Origin: JAAYDK01 sp964543935
GTDB lineage: Bacteria > Spirochaetota > Spirochaetia > Sphaerochaetales > Sphaerochaetaceae
Reading direction: 5' to 3'
NCBI GenBank assembly: GCA_964543935.1
Contig: CAZJAK010000006.1
Coordinates: 1 to 53,804 of the forward strand
DNA: 53,804 nucleotides
The position numbers and the translations under genes are program-made. The notes beneath the pieces were generated by a model. It did not search any database, was not told the origin of the DNA, and worked only from the letters and a program-made list of their open reading frames with translations. This document shows, piece by piece, positions 48,505 through 53,804 of the stretch; the first letter of the stretch is position 1, and each line of letters opens with the position of its first letter.

Positions 48505-49089
48505 ATGAAATGGCATACCATGTTCATGCTAACGGTTCTTTTGTTGATGATGCCAAGCGTTGGTGCCGAATCGGTCAATCAAGTCCCGATCGGAATCGGC
48601 ATCGAGGGCGGTTGGTATGCCTCCATACCGTCTCGGTTCCATGAGGATCCGCTTGCGGTCCGCAGCCATGGTTATGCAGGGGCCACCATCACACCCATGG
48701 CGCTGCGGCTTTCACCTGCTGTGACGTTGTCAGCTGGCTGGATGGGGTCCTATACGAGCCGGTCGCTGAGTTATGGCACCACCGTATGGAGGCCTTTTTT
48801 TGCAACCGGGCCGGTCATCCACACCAATTGGTCGATCACAGAAAAGGCAGGGGTTACCTTCGAAATCGGCGTGCTGCCCAGCTGGTATGTGTGGACGTGG
48901 GATTACGCCACCATCGTGCGCATCTCGGCCATCGGTGAGTTCACCATCGGCACGAATCAAGGCAAAGACCGCTTAAGCGTGACCCTGCCGTTTCATTTCG
49001 ACATCAGGGGCAGTTATGGGGCTTTCTCTGTGGGGGTGGGCTTGACGTGGCGGCACTTGGTGACACCAGTCCAAAGGAATGCGTTATGA
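48505..49089 (+). CDS. Secreted, probably outer-membrane beta-barrel-like protein
   Basis: 194 residues. Signal peptide (1-20, MFMLTVLLLMMPSVGA), then alternating hydrophobic/polar strands rich in Gly, Tyr, Trp and Ser (IGIGIEGGWYASIP, VTLSAGWMGSYTSRSLSYG, FSVGVGLTWRHLV), consistent with a small beta barrel. No family name can be given. Start ATG 48505 fits the signal peptide; there is no convincing ribosome site, and a frame extends to 48430. Its stop overlaps the caspase-fold gene (ATGA), so the two are a pair. Confidence 0.6.
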   Translation: MKWHTMFMLTVLLLMMPSVGAESVNQVPIGIGIEGGWYASIPSRFHEDPLAVRSHGYAGATITPMALRLSPAVTLSAGWMGSYTSRSLSYGTTVWRPFFATGPVIHTNWSITEKAGVTFEIGVLPSWYVWTWDYATIVRISAIGEFTIGTNQGKDRLSVTLPFHFDIRGSYGAFSVGVGLTWRHLVTPVQRNAL

Positions 49090-50093
49090 AAACCATGAAG
49101 GTTGTCATGATCGCCATGGTCCTCACGATAGCATCCTTCACTTTGATTTCCTGCGAGTTGTTGGTGCCTCGACCCGCTTCACCGGTCATCCACCTGCTCG
49201 TCATCGCATTGGATTACCAGAACAACCCAACGGTCAATTCATTAAGCGGCACGATCAACGATGCCGTGGAACTCGCAGCTGCATTCGAGAAGCGCGGGCA
49301 ATTGGATGACCTGACGGTACTCACGACCATGATGCTGCAGGAAGGAACTACTCCGCTACGGTTGGATTCCCACTATCCTTCCAAAGCCAACATCCTTGCC
49401 CAAATTGCTGAAATCGGTGAGCGGATGACCGAACAAGACCTCTATGTGATGTATTATTCGGGTCATGGCATTGGAAGCACTTTGGATGTTCAAAATCCGC
49501 AACGCGGCAACTTAGTCACAGCCCGCACCGCCGACCAGTGGTATGAGACCATCTCCACCAGCGAATTGGCCAGTGCATTGGAACCGATTCCAGGTACCAA
49601 ACTGCTGATGATGGACTCGTGTTTCAGCGGCCACCACATCAACGAATACCCAGATGGATTCATCTCGTATTTCCAACCGCTCGAAGGTTTCGATGGAAAG
49701 CAATTCTACTTGATGGCAGCCAGCGACACACAGCTTTCGTGGGAGGATGATATCGGCACCGGTGGCTTTGCCCACCGCCACGGCTTCTTCACATTTCTCT
49801 TGTTGGAGGCGTTGGGATGGGATCATTTCAAAACCGAAGAAGAAAATCCTGATACTCTAGTACAGGGCACCTTCACCTACGATGTCGATGGGTTATCGTA
49901 TCAGCATTCCTATCAAGGCGGCATGCGTTCCGATGGATACGTTCCGGCCCGACGTTCGACAACGATCGGCATTCTTGACATCTTGCGCTACATCGCTCAA
50001 CACATGCAAAGAAAGGCTCTGAATATTCCCATCCAGACCACCAGCGCGACCGAAGGGCCGCGTGATCTGGTCTTGTTTGACAGCTTGTGGTGA
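49086..50093 (+). CDS. Caspase-fold (C14-like) lipoprotein
   Basis: 335 residues. Lipoprotein signal with lipobox LISC, so C23 becomes the lipidated N terminus. Caspase-like domain: IHLLVIALDYQ (about 35-45), the catalytic His in YYSGHG (H127) and the catalytic Cys in MMDSCFSGHH (C179), followed by FYLMAASDTQLSWED and HGFFTFLLLEAL, as in bacterial orthocaspases/metacaspases. The dyad is intact, so activity is expected, probably in the periplasm or on a membrane. Start ATG 49086 overlaps the preceding stop. Substrate unknown; a link to the barrel protein is inferred from coupling. Confidence 0.8.
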   Translation: MKTMKVVMIAMVLTIASFTLISCELLVPRPASPVIHLLVIALDYQNNPTVNSLSGTINDAVELAAAFEKRGQLDDLTVLTTMMLQEGTTPLRLDSHYPSKANILAQIAEIGERMTEQDLYVMYYSGHGIGSTLDVQNPQRGNLVTARTADQWYETISTSELASALEPIPGTKLLMMDSCFSGHHINEYPDGFISYFQPLEGFDGKQFYLMAASDTQLSWEDDIGTGGFAHRHGFFTFLLLEALGWDHFKTEEENPDTLVQGTFTYDVDGLSYQHSYQGGMRSDGYVPARRSTTIGILDILRYIAQHMQRKALNIPIQTTSATEGPRDLVLFDSLW

Positions 50094-50094
50094 G

Positions 50095-52092
50095 TTATTG
50101 CGAGAATTGCATGTTCTTGACGGCTTCGATTTCGTCACGCAACAGGGCGGCTTGTTCGAATTCAAGATTCTTGGCATGCTCGAGCATCTCATGCTCCAAA
50201 TCATGGATGTATTTCTTCCGGTCGGAGGCAGACAATAAGTTGTACCTGCTCTTGAGCACGGCGATGTCACTCTTCTGAATCTCTTCCTTATCCTGTTTCT
50301 CGCGGGTGATGATGTCCTGAACGGCTTTCACGATGGTCTTTGGGGTGATGCCGTGCTGTTCATTGTAAGTTTGTTGTATGGTTCGCCGTCTATTGGTCTC
50401 GCGGATGGCTTCCCGCATGGCGTCACTTTCGCGGTCGGCATACATGATGACCCGGCCGTCAACGTTCCGTGCTGCCCTGCCGATCGTCTGAATCAGGCTG
50501 GTGGCCGACCTAAGGAATCCGATCTTGTCGGCATCGAGGATGGCGATAAGCGAGACTTCAGGTAAATCCAAGCCCTCCCGCAACAGGTTGATGCCCACCA
50601 ACACGTCGTAGGTGCCCAATCTGAGGTCCCGCAACAATTCGACCCGTTCGATCGTCTCGATTTCCGAGTGGAGGTACCTGACACGCAATCCGAGGTTGGC
50701 CAAATAATCGCTCAGATCTTCGGCCATGCGCTTGGTCAGGGTGGTGACCAGCACCCGTTCCTTCTTGGCGATGGTCTTGCGGATCTCCCCATAGAGGTCT
50801 TCCATTTGTCCTTTCGTCGGGCGGACTTCGACAAGCGGATCCAGCAATCCGGTCGGTCTGATGATCTGCTCAACCACTTGGGCCGATTCTTCCATCTCCC
50901 GTGCCCCAGGGGTGGCCGATACGTACACCCGTTGCCCACAAGTCCGATCGAATTCATCGTATTTCAGCGGCCGGTTATCGAGCGCCGAGGGCAATCTGAA
51001 TCCATAATTGACAAGATTGAGCTTGCGGCTCCGATCACCTTCGTACATCGCGCCGATTTGCGGCAATGTCACGTGCGACTCGTCGATGAAGGTAAGGAAT
51101 CCCTCGGGGAAATAGTCGAGCAACACCGAAGGGGGCTCGCCCTCCTGCCGATTCCCCAAGGGCCGCGAGTAGTTCTCGATGCCCGAACAGTACCCCAATT
51201 CTTGCAGCATCTCGAGATCGTACTCGACTCGTGACTTGATGCGTTCCGCTTCGAGTGGTTTTCCTTGCTTGAGAAAGAATGCGTATTGCTGTTCCATCTC
51301 CTGTTTGATCCGTGCGATTGCAGATTTGACCTGCTCGGGCGGCATGACGAACTGCTTGGCGGGATAGAGGGTCAACGACGTTTCTTCGGACAAGATTTCT
51401 CCGGTCAACGGCTCAAACCATGCGATGGACTCGATCTCATCCCAAGCGATCTTGATCCTGACCGCATTCTCAAGATAGGAGGGGTGGATTTCCAGCACAT
51501 CCCCGTGCAACCTGAAGGAACCCCGTTTCAACACCATGTCGTTGCGCTCGTACTGCATCCGCACCATCTGCTCGATATCTTGCTTGTGCTTGAATACCTC
51601 GCCGACCTTGAACGTTTTGCGCATGTCCCGCAAAGACATCGGATTCCCTAAACCAAAGATGCACGAGACAGTTGCCACGATGATCACGTCGCGCCGCTCC
51701 ATCAAGGCAAATGATGCGTAGAGCCGCAATCGGTCGATCTCCTCGTTGATGTCGGCGTCCTTTTCTATGTAAAGGTCCTTGCCGGGTACATAGGCTTCGG
51801 GTTGGTAATAATCGTAAGTTGAGACGAAGTACCCGACAGCGTTATGGGGAAAGAACGAGGTGAATTCCCGGAACAACTGGGCCGCCAACGTCTTGTTGTG
51901 GGACAAGACCAGCGTGGGGCGTTGGACCTTCTCGATAATTTTTGCCATCGTGAAAGTTTTGCCCGAGCCTGTCACGCCTTTGAGCGTCTGGCGTTCGAAA
52001 CCCGATTCCACACCTGCTGCCAACAGATCGATCGCTTCGGCTTGATCCCCGGCCGGTTCGTAATCGGCGACAACTTTGAACAATTCCGACAT
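50095..52092 (-). CDS. uvrB: Excinuclease ABC subunit B
   Basis: 665 residues. Damage-verifying helicase-like subunit of nucleotide excision repair. Walker A GVTGSGKT (39-46), the beta-hairpin region YDYYQPEAYVPGKDLYIEKD, DEXX-like IDESHVTLPQ, helicase motif VI QTIGRAARNVDGR, and the C-terminal UVR motif with EHAKNLEFEQAALLRDEIE that binds UvrC. Start ATG 52092 overlaps the htrA stop by one base (TGATG) and has GGTGGTGCGG only as a weak site, so coupling to htrA is likely. Ends one base from the convergent caspase-fold gene. Confidence 0.97.
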   Translation of the reverse strand: MSELFKVVADYEPAGDQAEAIDLLAAGVESGFERQTLKGVTGSGKTFTMAKIIEKVQRPTLVLSHNKTLAAQLFREFTSFFPHNAVGYFVSTYDYYQPEAYVPGKDLYIEKDADINEEIDRLRLYASFALMERRDVIIVATVSCIFGLGNPMSLRDMRKTFKVGEVFKHKQDIEQMVRMQYERNDMVLKRGSFRLHGDVLEIHPSYLENAVRIKIAWDEIESIAWFEPLTGEILSEETSLTLYPAKQFVMPPEQVKSAIARIKQEMEQQYAFFLKQGKPLEAERIKSRVEYDLEMLQELGYCSGIENYSRPLGNRQEGEPPSVLLDYFPEGFLTFIDESHVTLPQIGAMYEGDRSRKLNLVNYGFRLPSALDNRPLKYDEFDRTCGQRVYVSATPGAREMEESAQVVEQIIRPTGLLDPLVEVRPTKGQMEDLYGEIRKTIAKKERVLVTTLTKRMAEDLSDYLANLGLRVRYLHSEIETIERVELLRDLRLGTYDVLVGINLLREGLDLPEVSLIAILDADKIGFLRSATSLIQTIGRAARNVDGRVIMYADRESDAMREAIRETNRRRTIQQTYNEQHGITPKTIVKAVQDIITREKQDKEEIQKSDIAVLKSRYNLLSASDRKKYIHDLEHEMLEHAKNLEFEQAALLRDEIEAVKNMQFSQ

Positions 52093-53372
52093 CACCGCAC
52101 CACCCATTCAACGGTTTCAGGCCGTTGCACTAATTCGATCCGCAATGTCTTGGATTCCCCTTTGCGGATCACTGCGACTTCGACGACGTCGCCCGGGTGG
52201 GTGCTCTTCAACGCCCCATACAGGTCGGCGAAATCGGCCACATTGACACCATTGACTGCAACGATGACATCGCCACCAAGATGGATCACCGAAGAACCGT
52301 ATTGGACCTTTTCAGTGCCGCCTTTCAGACCGGCTTTTTCAGCTTTGCCACCATTCTTCACCTGTGAGACGAGAATCCCTTGTGAAACATTCAGAGATGC
52401 ATACTCGACGATGCTGGCATCCAATTGCACCATGGTGATGTCCAACCACCCTCTGACCACCTTGCCATAGCGGATCAAGTCGGGAATGACCGAAACAGCG
52501 GTATCGACCGGAATGGCGAACCCTATGCCTTGCGACCCCCCGCTGGTCGTGTGGATGGTGGTGCAGATGCCCACCATCTCTCCGCGCCCGTTCAATAGCG
52601 GACCGCCTGAATTGCCAGGATTGATGGCGGCATCGGTCTGGATCATGCCATTGATGACGGTATTGGTGGCGGTACGGACCGGTCGCCCAAGCCCTGAGAC
52701 CATCCCTATGGTCATGGTGCGGTCATAACCGAATGGATTGCCGATCGCCATGACCTTTTGACCTACTTTCAACGAGGCCGCCGTCCCGAATTTTATGGGT
52801 GTGAGGACCACTGCAGAGGGGACCTCGATCTTCAATACCGCCAAATCGTTTTCCAAATCCACTCCGGTCATCTCGGCTTGATGGCTCGATCCGTCGGAAA
52901 GCCTGATGGTGAGTTTCGAAGAATCGGCCACGACGTGGGCATTGGTCAAGATGTAGCCGTCGGTCGAAATCACGATGCCCGACCCAGTCCCTTGTTGTGG
53001 CAGGACTTCGAGCAATGTGTTCGGGTTGGATTGGGGTACCGTCGTGATATGGACGACACTTTTGTTGGCCATCTCGTAGACGCTGATGTTTTGCATCTCG
53101 TCTGCGCTATAACGATAATTGGCCATGTCACCCTCAAACAGCGTGACACCCTCGTCCCCGTAGAAGATGTTGTTGACGGGGACTCCTGCCAAATCCAACA
53201 GGCCGCTCTCGCCTTCCCGCTGCAAGACCCGTTGCAGGGCCAAACGCTCAAGGTTGCGTTGTTCTTTTTGCTGAAGTGCTTTGGTCCATAGGAACAAGCC
53301 TATGGCAATCGCCACGGCAAGCAGAGCGAACGCAATCCTCTTGACCCAACGCCAGAATGGATGAGTTGCCAT
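52092..53372 (-). CDS. Membrane-anchored HtrA/DegS-type serine protease
   Basis: 426 residues. N-terminal transmembrane anchor (about 12-30), a linker of about 65 residues, trypsin-like domain with the triad H146 (TNAHVV), D176 (ENDLAVL) and S255 (GNSGGPL), and one C-terminal PDZ domain (about 310-420, with VIVAVNGVNVADF). A single PDZ and an anchor resemble DegS or HhoB. Acts on misfolded envelope proteins. Start ATG 53372 has no ribosome site; a weak promoter ends 6 bases before it. Joined to uvrB by a one-base overlap. Confidence 0.92.
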   Translation of the reverse strand: MATHPFWRWVKRIAFALLAVAIAIGLFLWTKALQQKEQRNLERLALQRVLQREGESGLLDLAGVPVNNIFYGDEGVTLFEGDMANYRYSADEMQNISVYEMANKSVVHITTVPQSNPNTLLEVLPQQGTGSGIVISTDGYILTNAHVVADSSKLTIRLSDGSSHQAEMTGVDLENDLAVLKIEVPSAVVLTPIKFGTAASLKVGQKVMAIGNPFGYDRTMTIGMVSGLGRPVRTATNTVINGMIQTDAAINPGNSGGPLLNGRGEMVGICTTIHTTSGGSQGIGFAIPVDTAVSVIPDLIRYGKVVRGWLDITMVQLDASIVEYASLNVSQGILVSQVKNGGKAEKAGLKGGTEKVQYGSSVIHLGGDVIVAVNGVNVADFADLYGALKSTHPGDVVEVAVIRKGESKTLRIELVQRPETVEWVVR

Positions 53373-53378
53373 ACCGTT

Positions 53379-53407
53379 ACTCTATCGTGTTCCATCGGGC
53401 ATGTATA
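53379..53407 (-). promoter_or_regulatory. Candidate leaderless promoter of the HtrA-type gene
   Basis: Minus strand TATACA (53402-53407), 17-base spacer, TAGAGT (53379-53384), then 6 bases to the ATG. Four of six matches in each hexamer, the weakest of the set together with pncA; alternatively htrA is read through from the MATE gene 41 bases upstream. Confidence 0.4.
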
Positions 53408-53413
53408 GCCGAT

Positions 53414-53804
53414 TCATGATCCGAAATCGATCGTGGCTTTCCAGCTTCCCTTTCGGAACAACAAAAACGCCCACAAAGCCACCAAGATGTTGGACAGCGC
53501 CATCCCGAGCCAGATGCCTTTGGTCCCCAGGCCGAACAGCAACGGAAGTATATAGGACATCGGGACTCGCAATCCCCACAAGCGCACCAGATTCATCGTC
53601 ATCACCGGACGTGTTTTGCCTCCGGCTTGGAACGCCCCCGTGATGACCGTATACAAAGCGAAAAATACGACCGAGATGGTGGTGAAACGGAACATTTCGA
53701 CTCCGTATTGCACGACTTCGGGATCATCGACGAAGAACCGTACGAGGTAATCACCGAAGACAAAGACAATCGCCATGCCCAAGACAATGAAGACCCCGAT
53801 GATC
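53414..53804 (-). CDS. MATE-family efflux transporter, 5' end beyond the window
   Basis: About 130 C-terminal codons visible. Hydrophobic helices and the segments FRFTTISVVFFALYTVITGAFQAGGKTR and PMSYILPLLFGLGTKGIWLGMALSN match the C-terminal half of NorM/DinF-type MATE exporters, which expel drugs or metabolites using an ion gradient. The start lies outside the window, so the ion type and full length are unknown. Confidence 0.85.
   Translation of the reverse strand, partial: IIGVFIVLGMAIVFVFGDYLVRFFVDDPEVVQYGVEMFRFTTISVVFFALYTVITGAFQAGGKTRPVMTMNLVRLWGLRVPMSYILPLLFGLGTKGIWLGMALSNILVALWAFLLFRKGSWKATIDFGS

Noticed and set aside
1..53804. Prophage, transposon, CRISPR or defence island
   Set aside because: No integrase, transposase, Cas-like protein, toxin-antitoxin pair or regularly spaced repeats were seen; the genes are metabolic or housekeeping.

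Overview
The window (53,804 bases, with N gaps at 26734-26833 and 45307-45316) reads as a chromosomal segment of an anaerobic or microaerophilic diderm bacterium. The diderm character comes from lipoprotein and signal peptides, a membrane-anchored HtrA-type protease and a small beta-barrel-like protein. The gene content (selenium-linked purine cluster, GlpA-like/DUF1667 trio, NikR-like regulator, no aerobic respiration genes) would fit a Sphaerochaeta-like spirochaete, but no marker in the window proves the taxon. Genes are dense with many ATGA, GTGA or TGATG overlaps. I see no prophage, insertion sequence or CRISPR array.

Layout. 1-3003 (minus): end of a glycosyltransferase-like gene, then proB and proA (proline synthesis). 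3135-6027: FecCD-type ABC importer. 6113-6520: small membrane protein. 6595-18984 (minus): a selenium-linked purine catabolism cluster in two blocks, ygfK-ssnA-ygeY and 8-oxoguanine deaminase-ygfM-xdhD-ygeW. Diverging from ygfK is an unusual PLP enzyme, followed by a threonine-synthase-like gene. 22184-26733: coiled-coil protein, small unknown gene, nicotinamidase-like gene, and a GlpA-like/flavoprotein/DUF1667 trio. Then tRNA-Leu(UAA), a Crp/Fnr regulator, trxA, a TatD hydrolase, an anchored unknown protein, fba, infC-rpmI-rplT, a coiled-coil gene, a candidate 6S RNA, a TPR protein, tsaE-tsaB-trxB, glgA-glgC, a Nudix gene, a membrane protein and nnr. 41683-44446 is a NikR-like regulator with its own operator plus a zinc/manganese-type ABC transporter. 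44454-48411 is a TPP-riboswitch-controlled thiBPQ operon. The end holds a beta-barrel-like protein and a caspase-fold lipoprotein, then on the minus strand uvrB, htrA and a partial MATE transporter.

How genes work together. The cluster at 6595-18984 should feed hypoxanthine/xanthine-type purines (XdhD/YgfM/YgfK) and oxidised guanine (8-oxoguanine deaminase, giving urate) into an anaerobic ring-opening route ending with YgeW and YgeY. The diaminopropionate lyase YgeX, which normally accompanies them, is absent; the divergently transcribed fold-type II PLP enzyme is the obvious candidate replacement. The ygfK and ygeW promoters share a TGCAACA heptamer placed 7 bases from the -35 box, and the intergenic region carries two perfect 16-base palindromes.

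The most general oddity is transcriptional. At seven genes (pncA-like, glpA-like, tatD-like, an anchored unknown protein, glgA, nnr and htrA) a sigma70-type promoter lies so close that its -10 hexamer ends 6 or 7 bases before the start codon, with no usable Shine-Dalgarno sequence in between. These mRNAs are predicted to be leaderless, while most other genes in the window have clear AGGAG-type sites.
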